A stretch of DNA of 64,000 bases from RYN-230 sp963713815 (GCA_963713815.1 CAVQNH010000044.1:13948-77947), one strand, 5' to 3'. Counted from the stretch's first letter, positions 37,605 to 46,200 are shown. Translations and numbers: made by a program. The notes: generated by a model from the sequence alone, not told the origin.

Positions 37605-38315
37605 ATGGCAAATTATGATAAATCATCTGATATTGACCCAAAACTTACACCTAGGCAAGAGGCTGCTTTAATCGAAATCTTGAAATTTGACAGGAATCAT
37701 GGAAAACCGCCGACGATCCGCGAACTGGCGCGTGCAATGGGAAAAGCACCTTCAAATATTCATGGGGTCGTCGTTAAATTGAAGGACAAGGGCTACGTCG
37801 AGCCGGAAGAAGTGGGTTCCCGGGCGGAGCCACGGGACATAGTGCTCACAATGCGCTCCATTGAATGGCTCAGGTCTAACGGCATGGACGTTTCACGGTA
37901 TACCCAACCGATGATACGGGATTTTGTTCGTGCGGTCCCAGTACTGGGAGAGGTCGCAGCTGGAAATCCAAGGGATGCCGATGGGAATATTCGAGAATAT
38001 TTGACACTCCCTGCACAATATCTGCCCATAGGTGACGTTTTTGTGCTGGATGTTAAGGGTGACTCTATGATAGGTGATGGTGTGCTTGACGGCGACCAAG
38101 TACTCGTAGTCCCATATCCTGAACCAAGGGGGAACGGCGAGATGGTTGCTGCACTTGTTGGTGACTCAGCTACGATAAAGCGCCTGTGGCGCGAAAAGGA
38201 ATTCTACAGACTGGAGCCATCTAACCAGGACTTCGAGGCGACAATTATTCACCCAGAAGACCGAGCGGCCATACAAGGAAGAGTGGTGGGGGTCTTGAGA
38301 TGGAAAGTAACGTAG
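37605..38315 (+). CDS. LexA-like S24-family repressor (accessory paralogue)
   Basis: A 236-residue repressor with a winged-helix N-terminus (LTPRQEAALIEILKFDRNHG, PTIRELARAMGKAPSNIHGV) and an S24 peptidase C-terminus. The self-cleavage site is Ala119-Gly120 (LGEVAAGNPR); the catalytic Ser154 is in VKGDSMIGDGVLDGD and Lys192 in SATIKRLW, so RecA-stimulated autocleavage should be possible. The gene is markedly A+T-rich compared with the core genes and was probably acquired. AGGGGA precedes ATG 37605. Four SOS-box-like sites lie 350-450 bp downstream. The host's main lexA is presumably elsewhere. Confidence 0.9.
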   Translation: MANYDKSSDIDPKLTPRQEAALIEILKFDRNHGKPPTIRELARAMGKAPSNIHGVVVKLKDKGYVEPEEVGSRAEPRDIVLTMRSIEWLRSNGMDVSRYTQPMIRDFVRAVPVLGEVAAGNPRDADGNIREYLTLPAQYLPIGDVFVLDVKGDSMIGDGVLDGDQVLVVPYPEPRGNGEMVAALVGDSATIKRLWREKEFYRLEPSNQDFEATIIHPEDRAAIQGRVVGVLRWKVT

Positions 38316-38338
38316 ACTAAACCAAAACTAAGTAACGT

Positions 38339-38644
38339 TTACAACTTTGAGTTGTCGATCCGATCTTGCACAGAAGGCTTGCCCTTCTTCCGCTGCGGTC
38401 TCTTCTGCTGCTGAGTGGTCCTGGAACCGCCGCTAGATTGACTTTTAATGGATAGAAAAAACGTGCGGATCTCAAATTTGTCAAATGCGGGATTCTTTAT
38501 GATGGCTGTAACGAAGAAGTAGGCGGCGACATAGGTCGTTGCTACCATACCTAGGCCACCAGCGATGAAGAGCCAGGTGTGACCGATCGCTAGCATCAGC
38601 AAGGCGTGAACCCAAGCTGCCCAACTCCCGCTCCCGACGCCCAT
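38339..38644 (-). CDS. Small two-helix membrane protein with basic tail, behind SOS boxes
   Basis: The 101-residue product has two hydrophobic helices (about residues 9-27 and 29-49; ALLMLAIGHTWLFIAGG, MVATTYVAAYFFVTAII) and a cytosolic tail rich in Lys/Arg/Gln (QQQKRPQRKKGKP). ATG 38644 has AGGGAG about 11 bases upstream; an in-frame ATG at 38701 would place two SOS boxes inside the gene or at its start. It converges on the LexA-like gene with 23 bp between stops. The gene is A+T-rich like that neighbour. No family was recognised. Position and regulation suggest a DNA-damage-induced membrane effector. Confidence 0.7.
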   Translation of the reverse strand: MGVGSGSWAAWVHALLMLAIGHTWLFIAGGLGMVATTYVAAYFFVTAIIKNPAFDKFEIRTFFLSIKSQSSGGSRTTQQQKRPQRKKGKPSVQDRIDNSKL

Positions 38645-38663
38645 GCTGTAGCAGCTCCCTGTA

Positions 38664-38767
38664 GAACACCTGTTCACATGTCGGCTCTTCCTCGAATACA
38701 TGTTCTAAGAGTGGACGACATCAGCCCTCGGGCACAAGAGAACGGTAGTTCTGTAGAACAAGCGTTC
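38664..38767. promoter_or_regulatory. Array of four LexA (SOS)-box-like operators
   Basis: GAACACCTGTTC (38664-38675), GAATACATGTTC (38694-38705, one mismatch), GAACGGTAGTTC (38740-38751) and GAACAAGCGTTC (38756-38767) match the Gram-positive LexA consensus GAACN4GTTC. The first begins 20 bp upstream of the small membrane protein's ATG on the minus strand. Three perfect 8-base matches within 104 bp are very unlikely by chance. Confidence 0.85.
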
Positions 38768-38837
38768 AGGCAGAACTATGGTTGGACGGGCCAGCGCCCC
38801 TCGTCGTTCCCGTCAAGCAGCTTGGTCGGGGAGTGGG

Positions 38838-39428
38838 TCAGGTGGGGTGGTCGATGATGCGTTTGATCTTGCGGCGGTCGATGCCGAGGTCGCGGGCTAT
38901 GGCGCGCTGGCTGCGGCCTGCGCTGTGCCAGGCCCGTACCGTCTGCTCCACCGCTGGCGTGCCAGCTGGCACGGGTGGCGCATCGTGCACCGCTGCCGGC
39001 GCAGCCTGGTTCGCATGACACGTGGAGATGGCTGTCGTCTCTGCGGGTGGTCCGGTTCGGATCAGGGTCATGAGGAGTTCGAAGGAGCCGGCCAGGGCCA
39101 GGGCGGGCCAGGCGCTGACCAGTGCACCGATGGGGCCGTGGCCCAGGCCGTGGGCCAGGTTGGCGCCGATGGTGGCGGCGATGCCGGCGCCCAGGCACCA
39201 GCGCGCCAATGGTGGCACGGGCTGGTGGCGGCGGCTGGCGTCGAGGATGAGCATGCTGGCCGCCAGGATCAGCCCGTCGACGGTGAAGGGCAGCAGCCTG
39301 GCGGTGAGGCCGGTCTCGCCGTGGGTGGTGACGAGTTCGTAGGCGTGCCGGTAGCTGATCACGGCCGCGACCGCGGCGACGGCGGCCACGGCCAGGGCGG
39401 TGGTGATCCTGATGAGCCGGTCAGCCAC
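38838..39428 (-). CDS. DUF2637 membrane protein with C-terminal helix-turn-helix
   Basis: A 196-residue protein with four hydrophobic helices in the first 125 residues (RITTALAVAAVAAVAAVISY, LPFTVDGLILAASMLIL) and a C-terminal helix-turn-helix (RSQRAIARDLGIDRRKIKRI). DUF2637 proteins are common on actinomycete integrative and conjugative elements and linear or circular plasmids, next to transfer genes, which supports a mobile origin. GTG 39428 overlaps the upstream small gene by 8 bases. Confidence 0.85.
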   Translation of the reverse strand: MADRLIRITTALAVAAVAAVAAVISYRHAYELVTTHGETGLTARLLPFTVDGLILAASMLILDASRRHQPVPPLARWCLGAGIAATIGANLAHGLGHGPIGALVSAWPALALAGSFELLMTLIRTGPPAETTAISTCHANQAAPAAVHDAPPVPAGTPAVEQTVRAWHSAGRSQRAIARDLGIDRRKIKRIIDHPT

Positions 39429-39588
39429 GGCTGGTCTCCTGCCGCCATCCTGTGATCACCCTGGGGCGGGTCAGAAGCCAGGCTTGGCCGGATGCCGGCC
39501 GCGGGTCACGGCCGGGTGGGACTGTCGCGATCACCGGGCCCCTGATCCGGAAGGGTGTGAAGTCGTCGATGTTGGCGCTGCTGGTCAT
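39421..39588 (-). CDS. Small hypothetical protein upstream of DUF2637
   Basis: A 55-residue frame (MTSSANIDDFTPFRIRGP) preceded by an excellent ribosome binding site AAGGAGGTGA six bases before ATG 39588, and overlapping the DUF2637 start. The strong signal and overlap argue that it is real. No signal peptide, helix or family was seen. Small genes at this position are common in actinomycete integrative elements. Confidence 0.65.
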   Translation of the reverse strand: MTSSANIDDFTPFRIRGPVIATVPPGRDPRPASGQAWLLTRPRVITGWRQETSRG

Positions 39589-39745
39589 GGGTCTCACCTC
39601 CTTGGTGAGGCCCGGAAAGCCAGTGACAAACCAAGTGACTACGCACCCAGACTCTTGCGGCCAGCGCCGGACCCAGCCAGACACCGCATGTGGCCTGACG
39701 TGCGGGTACCGGACTTGCTGCTACCCTGGCGGACGAAATCGGCCG

Positions 39746-39790
39746 GCATGGCATGCAAGAGGTCAGCGGTTCGAGCCCGCTTAGCTCCAC
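39746..39790 (+). repeat. Second copy of the tRNA-Ala 3' end (att site)
   Basis: These 45 bases are identical to 34304-34348 (anticodon loop to 3' end of tRNA-Ala), beginning GCATGGCATGCAAGAGGTC. This is the direct repeat left by site-specific integration into a tRNA 3' end and marks the right end of the first element. Confidence 0.92.
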
Positions 39791-39840
39791 CCAGGTCAGA
39801 CACAGAATTCGAACGCCGAACCGATGAGCGTTCGCCCCGT

Positions 39841-39860
39841 GAGGGGCATTCTGAGGGGCA
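39841..39860 (+). promoter_or_regulatory. Paired GAGGGGCA sites, 12-bp period (right of att copy 2)
   Basis: GAGGGGCA occurs at 39841 and 39853. The pair starts 50 bp after the att core, exactly as at the third att copy. Such direct repeats beside a core are what arm-type binding sites of a tyrosine integrase look like. Confidence 0.55.
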
Positions 39861-40441
39861 AGATCCACAAGACGATGACCGTCTGGCCAGCAGTAACGCA
39901 AGCATCGTCATCTCTCCCGGATGAGCAGCGCCTTTGTGATCTGCAGGAGGTCACCAGTCCTGACGCGGCGCTCTGCCTGGTGCGGCCGGACAAGCTGCAT
40001 GCTGCGAGGTCCGCGTCCGCCGCCGGGTTCCGCCGGGGGAGTGGCAGCGGTAGCGATCATGGCGCTCCCCGTGCTCCGCGGCCGGGCACACGAGCCGCCC
40101 CCGGCTGGGCCATGCGCCCGCGTCCTGCGCTCCCCGCACCGGTTACCGTTTCCACCGGTGCCCGTGCTCGGTGAGTCACCTGGCCGGGGGCAGCCGGCGC
40201 CCTGTGCTGATGATCAAGACCAGGGGCGCTTCCTGGGGCAGCGCTGCGGTGGTAGCCGGATGAGTCCTGCGCGCGGGAACTGCCCTGCGTTGACGAGCAC
40301 GCGATCACTATGGCCGTGCCGCGCGCACGGGCGTGCAGCGCGCTGTGGTGCTACACGGCCACGTCCCCGCGCATCCCGGAGGCAGCCCCATCGCCAGGCT
40401 GCTCGGTACACAGCCACGCTCGGCTTCGAAGTTTGGACGGC

Positions 40442-40678
40442 GCGCCAGCCCATGGCCTGACGCTCGCCGGGTGTCACCGCTTCTCCCGGTACGTGCTTAC
40501 GTTCGACCTGACCGACGCCGCCGAGGCGGCCACGCACCTGCGCGCCCAGGTCTGCGCACTGTTTCCTGGCGCCCGTGTCCAGGCCTACCGCGCCCCGGTC
40601 ATCGGCACCCGAGCTCACACCGCCGCCACCACCCACATACTGCGATCGGCCCGGCGGCTGAGCCTCGCACCGGCCTGA
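40442..40678 (+). other. Possible truncated coding remnant
   Basis: The frame reading RYVLTFDLTDAAEAATHLRA has the strong third-position G/C bias of host genes, but no start codon or ribosome binding site is in a suitable place and no family was recognised. It may be the C-terminal end of a lost gene. The surrounding 40192-41212 holds no other gene. Confidence 0.3.
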
Positions 40679-40748
40679 ACCCGCCTGGCAAGCGCGCCCC
40701 AGCCCGGCCAGGATCATCCTCGGCGAGCCCGCGCACTCAAGTCACTCA

Positions 40749-40789
40749 CATGCCGAATTGAGTGCGTCTCTTGCACTCGATTCGGCATG
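40749..40789. terminator. 17-bp inverted repeat with one mismatch
   Basis: CATGCCGAATTGAGTGC and GCACTCGATTCGGCATG pair over 17 positions (one T-C mismatch) around a 7-nt loop GTCTCTT. It stands alone in the second element and could be a strong bidirectional terminator or the end of a lost mobile unit. Confidence 0.6.
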
Positions 40790-41212
40790 AGCGTTATTTG
40801 CAAACGTCGAGTTTGGCCGCGGCTGACGGTAGCTGCCCTGCGGGTGCAGCGAGACACGATCCACTACCTTTAGCTCACCTTTCCATCGATCCACTGCAGG
40901 ATTAACGTTGCACCGGCTGGTCGATGCCGGGGAACTCGACGGTCCGGACTGGGGCTGGCCCGGACCGTCTCAATGTTCTGAACCAGTTCCCGGTCAGTTT
41001 CCGGGTGGGATTTATCGTCGTGGGTGGAGCAGTTAGGCCAGGATAAGATGGCTGCGCTGTGGACGGGTACGGCCAGTCGTGGGGAGACCGCTCCGGAGCG
41101 GCCTGCGTTATCGGGAGACTGGCAAGGAGGCGGGCTGGCCAGGAGCAGCTGGCTGTCACAGCTAGTATGTCCTTGGCTGATCGCCAGGCTTTCGGCAGTC
41201 CGGGGGGGCGCG

Positions 41213-41971
41213 ATGAACCTGCCAAACCTCTGGATTTTCCTTGGGGCACTGCTTGGTTCGGGGGTGAGCGTCTATCTCGTTCACCGGTACTGGGCGCCTG
41301 AGAAGCGGCAGGAGCACACCGAGGTCGCGGGGTTCATCTTCGCGGGGGTTGCGGTCCTGTACGCCGTGCTGCTGGCCTTCGTGGTCATCGTGGGGTGGGA
41401 AACCCTCAGCAGCGCACACGCCACGACCTACACCGAAGCCGACCAGCTGTCCAACGTCTACTGGATAGCGCGCAGCCTTCCTGCGCCTGAAGGACCAGCC
41501 ATCGAGGACCTGACCCTGGAATATGCGCATACGGTTATAGACAGGGAATGGCCGCTGATGAATGAGGGGAAGAGCAGCCCCGTCGCGCAGGACCTGCTGA
41601 CCCAGATCCGCGCCGGCGTATTCCGGTTCTCACCCCGCACCAGCCAGCAGCAGGTCCTCTATGAGCAGGCAGTGGTGAGCGTAAACAGCTTGACCGCAGC
41701 GCGGAGGGACCGGCTGGATGCGATGACCGAGGAGGTACCGGAGCCCATCTGGGTGGCGCTGATCGTTGGGGCTGTCATAGTGATTGCGTTTTGCCTTCTC
41801 TTCGGGCTGAAGAGCAGGGCTGTGCATATCGGGATGGTGATGGCGATCGCAGCTTTGATCACGATCAGCCTCATTCTGATCAAGGATCTGCAGTATCCTT
41901 TTGCTGGCAATCCCCATGTTGGCCCTGAGGCTTTCGAGGTGTTCCTCAGTACAATCCCATCGCCCCACTGA
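41213..41971 (+). CDS. DUF4239 (bestrophin-like) membrane protein
   Basis: A 252-residue protein with four hydrophobic helices: two at the N-terminus (LWIFLGALLGSGVSVYLV, FIFAGVAVLYAVLLAFVVIV) and two at the C-terminus (WVALIVGAVIVIAFCLLFG, MVMAIAALITISLILI), with a soluble helical middle. The layout and the motif YAVLLAFVVIVGWE fit DUF4239. The function is unknown. ATG 41213 has GGGGGGG upstream. It is the first gene of the second tRNA-Ala element. Confidence 0.8.
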   Translation: MNLPNLWIFLGALLGSGVSVYLVHRYWAPEKRQEHTEVAGFIFAGVAVLYAVLLAFVVIVGWETLSSAHATTYTEADQLSNVYWIARSLPAPEGPAIEDLTLEYAHTVIDREWPLMNEGKSSPVAQDLLTQIRAGVFRFSPRTSQQQVLYEQAVVSVNSLTAARRDRLDAMTEEVPEPIWVALIVGAVIVIAFCLLFGLKSRAVHIGMVMAIAALITISLILIKDLQYPFAGNPHVGPEAFEVFLSTIPSPH

Positions 41972-42148
41972 AAAGCGCAGCTGAATCTGGAGGCACCGAC
42001 CCGCCGACCCGGCATTGCCAATCTAACTCCGTTAAAGATAGCCAGCCCAGGATCGCGCGGTGCCCTCATATGCCGCGGAGCGGTTGTTTCTGGGCGGCCA
42101 GCCGTGTACGTCTTGGGGGAAGCGGGCCTGGGTGGGGCCCCAGGTCGG

Positions 42149-42562
42149 TCAGGAGCTCGTAGCGGCCCCGTCACCAGTCAGCGATGGAGCCTGGCCGTGC
42201 CTGCCCTGGCCGGCCCATTCCCGGTCAAGGGTGGTTCGGGGGAGTGGTGGCTGGACGGCTTCGACGGTGACGGCGGTGCCGTAGGCGGCGACCTCGGACA
42301 TAATGTCGCCGATTTCATTGCAGTCAAACCGCATCGCGACGACCGCGTTAGCACCCCGGGCACGGGCCTCGCGCCACATCCGCTCCCGGGCCTGGTTACG
42401 GCTGTCGGTCAGCAGCCTGGTGTACCCGGCGACCTCCCCACCCGCCAGCGTGAGCAACTGCGCGCCCATATTGCTGAAAGCATTGCGGGCCCGGACGATC
42501 AGCCCGAACACGTCCCCGTGGACCTGGGTGATCCGGTAGCCCGGTACCTCGTTGGGGGTCAC
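42149..42562 (-). CDS. YbjQ/UPF0145-family protein
   Basis: A 137-residue protein whose first 100 residues fit the UPF0145 (YbjQ) family: VPGYRITQVHGDVFGLIVRA, GGEVAGYTRLLTDSRNQARERM and RARGANAVVAMRFDCNEI. Family members form pentameric rings; their role is unclear. A 30-residue Pro/Arg tail follows. GTG 42562 lies 2 bp after the upstream zinc-ribbon stop, so the two genes are likely cotranscribed. Confidence 0.85.
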   Translation of the reverse strand: MTPNEVPGYRITQVHGDVFGLIVRARNAFSNMGAQLLTLAGGEVAGYTRLLTDSRNQARERMWREARARGANAVVAMRFDCNEIGDIMSEVAAYGTAVTVEAVQPPLPRTTLDREWAGQGRHGQAPSLTGDGAATSS

Positions 42563-42564
42563 GA

Positions 42565-42903
42565 TCAGTACCGGCTGGGTATCGCGGCCTGCTCCTGCCG
42601 CGGCTCGCGGGTAGTGAACTCCAGCCCATGACGGGCCATGTCGGCAGCCAGGTCGCCCAGAGTGGCGGTGGCCGGGTCGTCGCGGGGGGTGTAACCCTCG
42701 TTGGCGGCATTACACCAGACGCACAGCCAGGGCTCGCCGCGCCGCTGCAATGAGCGGACATTGCTGACCACCCCGCATGAGGAACAGCGCCGCAGGTTAT
42801 AGGAGCACCCGCATGGGCAGTCCCAGCGGGTATCGCCCCGGCTGGGGAAACTGCTGATCCGCAGGCATCGCTGGCACTGCACGTCCACGCCATCCTGGCT
42901 CAT
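42565..42903 (-). CDS. Small zinc-ribbon protein
   Basis: About 112 residues starting at ATG 42903 (MSQDGVDVQCQRC), with ATG 42921 also possible. Paired Cys motifs (CQRC, CPCGC, CSSCG, CVWC) indicate two to three zinc ribbons. The C-terminal part is a short helix (ATATLGDLAADMARHG). No enzyme domain is visible. It probably works with the adjacent YbjQ-like protein. The 446-bp gap to the divergent gene at 43350 shows nothing else. Confidence 0.6.
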   Translation of the reverse strand: MSQDGVDVQCQRCLRISSFPSRGDTRWDCPCGCSYNLRRCSSCGVVSNVRSLQRRGEPWLCVWCNAANEGYTPRDDPATATLGDLAADMARHGLEFTTREPRQEQAAIPSRY

Positions 42904-43349
42904 TCCCGCATGCTGGCACATGGACGGGCAGGCCGTCTCACGGTCACCACCTGCCCCTACAGGCAGGTCCAGGGACCGGCACGAGCCTACAGATCGGTGG
43001 CACCACCCTGAGTGATGAGGCACCTCAGAGAGAACACGCACAGTCCCGCCGGTCTGGGTAACTTGGCAGCCATCAACGCACACAGCTGAGGCACGCAGAT
43101 CCGGGCATTCTGTGATCGGACAATGAAGATGATCTTCGATCGTCCCTGGAATGCAGAATCGTCGTCTGTCTTCGGCCAGCGATGTATCAGCAAGCCCAGC
43201 GGCTCCTCCGTACAGGTGCTGGCATCGGAACGTTGCCGGTGACCTGCATCCTCCGGCAGCGGGCCCATAGTCGGCGCCGGCATGCCACAGGTTGGCCGAC
43301 TGCAAGTCTGAGCAGCTAGATCACGCTCTAGGAGGCCGGGGAGGATCAC

Positions 43350-44957
43350 ATGGCGATCTACGTGCTCGTGGTGGGCGACGGACCTTTCATGGAAACGAGT
43401 CCTCCGCAGGATGGGATCAACTTCCTGAAAGACGCCCAAGGTAACTACATCCAGGACACATCCGACAACACGTTCACAGTCTCCGAGTTCATCTACCTGC
43501 TAACGACCGCCACTCGCCGCATCGTGGTGAACACCGCGCACCGGCGCAACGACCCGAACGCGGACATCCCCAACTTCAACTTCGCCACCACGACCGACCT
43601 TTCGTTTTACGACGTGCTCTGGATTATCGGGTACGAGGGCTACAACTACCGGTACTACGGCAGCCCCATCACAAACGTTGAGATCCAGGCGATCGCCCAG
43701 TTCATGGACGGCGGCGGCGGAGTCTTCGCGACCGGCGACCACGAGGGCATGGGCTCCTACATATGCGGGCAGATCCCCCGGATCCGCTCGATGCGCAAGT
43801 GGTACGGCCAGCAGATTGACCTGCCGCTCGGAGTCCCGACGATGGCGGTCAACTCCCAGGGGCAAACAGTCTCGTCGGTCAACTGGCCCGGCATTTCGAC
43901 CAGGACCGCTGGTCGCGCCGACACGCTGCAGCGAAATCCCTCGGACACGCCCACGGTATTCCAATTCGACGATCAGTCCGATGCCATCCCCCAGCTGCTG
44001 TCGTTCCCCGGCGGCCAGGTGCACCCGATCCTGGCGAACGGGCAGGGCCCGATCAGCCGGTTCCCTGACCATATGCATGAGGGAGAGGTCGTCACGCCGC
44101 TGGACACGAGCCAGGTGCTCCCGATCAACGGCCAGCAGTTCGATGAGTACCCCCACCATGGGAGAGACTTCCAGCCGCTGCCCTCGATCATCGCGACCGG
44201 CGCTATCGTTGGTAACCACTCGACGACGGTCGAGGGGTCGACATGCGAGCAGATCAACTTCAGTTCCGATTCCACGGCCACCGCAGCTAGGCCGTTGGGA
44301 ATCTTGTCCGCCTACGATGGTCACAGCGTGGGCGTCGGGCGGGTCGTGACCGACTCGTCATTCCACCACTATCTCGATCTGAACCTGACCGGCGATCCCT
44401 GCGGGTCATCGCCGGACCGGCAGCAGGGCTTCGGGGTAGCCGCCAGGGCCCCGGCCGCCGGGAGCGTCCTGGCGGACCTGCAGGCCTTCTACGTCAACAC
44501 CGCGGAATGGCTCGCCCGCAGGAAGTGCCAATTCAGCACGGACCTCCCCTTCGACCGCATCCTCAAGGCCCAGGTGACGGGGACGCTGAGCGGAAGCACC
44601 CCCGGTGTCCTTTTCAACGTGTTCTTCGTGGTGGTAAGCGGGTTCACCGCGGCCGACCTCGGCATCACGCAAAGCGACCTATCCGGCACCCCGGGCGTCG
44701 TCCCGGCGTTTACCTCCAGCGTGGCAGGCCTGGCCGTGACCGCTACCGCCCTGCATGCCGAGGAGACGTCGCTGCCGTCCACCCCGCAGCAGTTCACCTG
44801 GGTCTGCGCAGCCGATTTCGATACCAGCCTCAGCGCGTTCACCGGCGCGACTAACAGCAGCCCCGTCTGGGTGACCCTCACCGCGTCGATCTCGGGCGTA
44901 TCGGACTCCGTGTTGGTGAGTCTGGCGCTGCTCGGCGGGCCGCCACACTCCGGATGA
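43350..44957 (+). CDS. Large protein with a class I amidotransferase-like fold, function unknown
   Basis: A 535-residue protein without signal peptide. Residues 1-250 resemble a ThuA/GATase1-like Rossmann fold: YDVLWIIGYEG, AIAQFMDGGGGVFATGDHEG and a later FPDHMHEGEVV. The expected nucleophile Cys is not obvious: GDHEG occupies the elbow. Residues 390-535 form a beta-rich, Thr/Ser-rich domain (VTGTLSGSTPGVLFNVFF). ATG 43350 has GGAGG upstream. It is the last intact gene of the second element. No family name can be given with confidence. Confidence 0.7.
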   Translation: MAIYVLVVGDGPFMETSPPQDGINFLKDAQGNYIQDTSDNTFTVSEFIYLLTTATRRIVVNTAHRRNDPNADIPNFNFATTTDLSFYDVLWIIGYEGYNYRYYGSPITNVEIQAIAQFMDGGGGVFATGDHEGMGSYICGQIPRIRSMRKWYGQQIDLPLGVPTMAVNSQGQTVSSVNWPGISTRTAGRADTLQRNPSDTPTVFQFDDQSDAIPQLLSFPGGQVHPILANGQGPISRFPDHMHEGEVVTPLDTSQVLPINGQQFDEYPHHGRDFQPLPSIIATGAIVGNHSTTVEGSTCEQINFSSDSTATAARPLGILSAYDGHSVGVGRVVTDSSFHHYLDLNLTGDPCGSSPDRQQGFGVAARAPAAGSVLADLQAFYVNTAEWLARRKCQFSTDLPFDRILKAQVTGTLSGSTPGVLFNVFFVVVSGFTAADLGITQSDLSGTPGVVPAFTSSVAGLAVTATALHAEETSLPSTPQQFTWVCAADFDTSLSAFTGATNSSPVWVTLTASISGVSDSVLVSLALLGGPPHSG

Positions 44958-45342
44958 GTGCGAAAAGCGCAAGCAAAGCAGGTGAACAGGGGACGCGCCT
45001 AAGCGCCGACCGCTACGAGGCCTCCGCTGCCGGGGCGTCTGGAAACCCTGGACCCACCGTCTGGATTCGCCGGAATCCTCAACCTGAATGGAGGACATCG
45101 GGACAAAGGACGCACAGAAGTGGCAGATCTGGACGCTCGGCACAATCCGTACATCCGCTGGATGGCCAGCGCATAGTCGGCGATCTGGTCGTCCAGTGGG
45201 CGCCGACGAGCTAGCACTGCGATCACTCTAAGTAGTCAATGGATCGGAGTTCTCTCTCTGGTTATGCTGCCGCCTTGGCAGTCGAATGTCCGCTCGATCA
45301 CCGGTTGATCATGCGGCTGAGCAACATCAGGGAGATCATTTC
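44958..45342. other. No gene seen before the right end of the second element
   Basis: The 385 bp contain no frame with host-like codon bias and no recognisable RNA or repeat. The integrase gene that would be expected near this end is missing. Confidence 0.5.
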
Positions 45343-45362
45343 GAGGGGCAGTTTGAGGGGCA
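45343..45362 (+). promoter_or_regulatory. Paired GAGGGGCA sites, 12-bp period (left of att copy 3)
   Basis: GAGGGGCA occurs at 45343 and 45355. The pair ends 105 bp before the att core; the matching pair at the tRNA-Thr site ends 104 bp before its core. Confidence 0.55.
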
Positions 45363-45467
45363 GAATGGTGTTAGCGAGCGTTAGTCTGAGTCAGGCTCAG
45401 CTCGCGTGAGTTAGTGTTTGCGCAGTTGGCGCAGCGTATGGCGTTGCCTGCGGACGTGCCGGTGGTT

Positions 45468-45511
45468 CATGGCATGCAAGAGGTCAGCGGCTCGAGCCCG
45501 CTTAGCTCCAC
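45468..45511 (+). repeat. Third copy of the tRNA-Ala 3' end (att site)
   Basis: Forty-four bases match the tRNA-Ala 3' end with one substitution in the T loop (T to C at 45491). It marks the right end of the second element. Confidence 0.9.
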
Positions 45512-45561
45512 CCAGGTCACACACACAATTCGAATCCAAAACCGGTGAGCATGCGCCCTGT

Positions 45562-45581
45562 GAGGGGCATTCTGAGGGGCA
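45562..45581 (+). promoter_or_regulatory. Paired GAGGGGCA sites, 12-bp period (right of att copy 3)
   Basis: GAGGGGCA occurs at 45562 and 45574, 50 bp after the att core, as at copy 2. Confidence 0.55.
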
Positions 45582-45954
45582 AGATCCACCGGACGATGGC
45601 CATCTGGCCAGCGGTAACGCAGGCATCGTCATCTCTCCCGGACGAGCAGCGCCTTTGTGACCTGCAGGAGGTCACCAGTCCTGGCGCGGCGCTCTGCCCT
45701 GGTGCGGCCGGACAAGCTGCATGCTGCGAGGTCCGCGTCCGCCGCCCGGTTTCCGCCGGGGAAGTAGTGGCAGCGGTAGCAATCATGGCGGGCCCGTGCT
45801 CCGCGGCCGGGCACGCGAGCCGCCCCCCGGCTTGGCCATGCGCCCGGGTTCTGCGCCACCTCGCACCGGTTACCGTTTCCGCCGGTGCCCGTGCTCGATG
45901 AGCCGCCCGGCCCGGGGCATGGTGATGTGATCTTGCGCGGCCAGTCCGCGGCCC

Positions 45955-46200
45955 ACGGGCTGAGCTGTCCCTCCGGTCATGACATGGTGATCTTCGCGAT
46001 CACCGCGCTGGTGGCCCCCTACTTCAAAGGCTGGTGAAAGGTCCTGCCTTGGGCGCTGGCCGCCGCGGTCTGCCTGTCACGGGTGTACCTCGGGGCGCAC
46101 TTCCCCGTGGACGTCGCCGCGGGGGGCGGGCCTGGGCCTGTTCATCGGGAGCGCGCTGAACCTGGTATTCGGCGTGCCCAGCGCCAGCACCGCCGGCCCA
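45955..46200 (+). pseudogene. PAP2 phosphatase fragment
   Basis: The frame reads SCPSGHDMVIFAITALVAPY, then a stop (GGCTGGTGA), then WALAAAVCLSRVYLGAHFPVD. These are the PSGH and SRx5HxxxD motifs of a PAP2 phosphatase, without the N-terminal part and with a further frameshift in the GGGGGGC run near 46126. It is broken. Confidence 0.7.

Larger units (their letters stand above)
39746..40191 (+). repeat. About 450-bp direct repeat, copy 1
   Basis: This segment, starting with the att core, recurs at 45468-45917 with roughly 90% identity and scattered small indels. It includes the paired GAGGGGCA sites. It contains no convincing gene; frames antisense to the tRNA part are artefacts. Confidence 0.88.
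45468..45917 (+). repeat. About 450-bp direct repeat, copy 2
   Basis: Second copy of the repeat at 39746-40191. The two copies bracket the second element, so homologous recombination between them could also delete it. Confidence 0.88.

Noticed and set aside
38778..39455. Plus-strand frame directly right of the SOS boxes as the regulated gene
   Set aside because: It is the antisense shadow of the DUF2637 gene; the only credible gene facing away from the boxes is the small membrane protein on the minus strand.
39506..39911. Minus-strand frames reading SGLEPLTSCMP and GAKRARTADLLHAM
   Set aside because: They are the antisense of the duplicated tRNA-Ala 3' end, a well known source of false hypothetical proteins; the same holds at 45411-45632.
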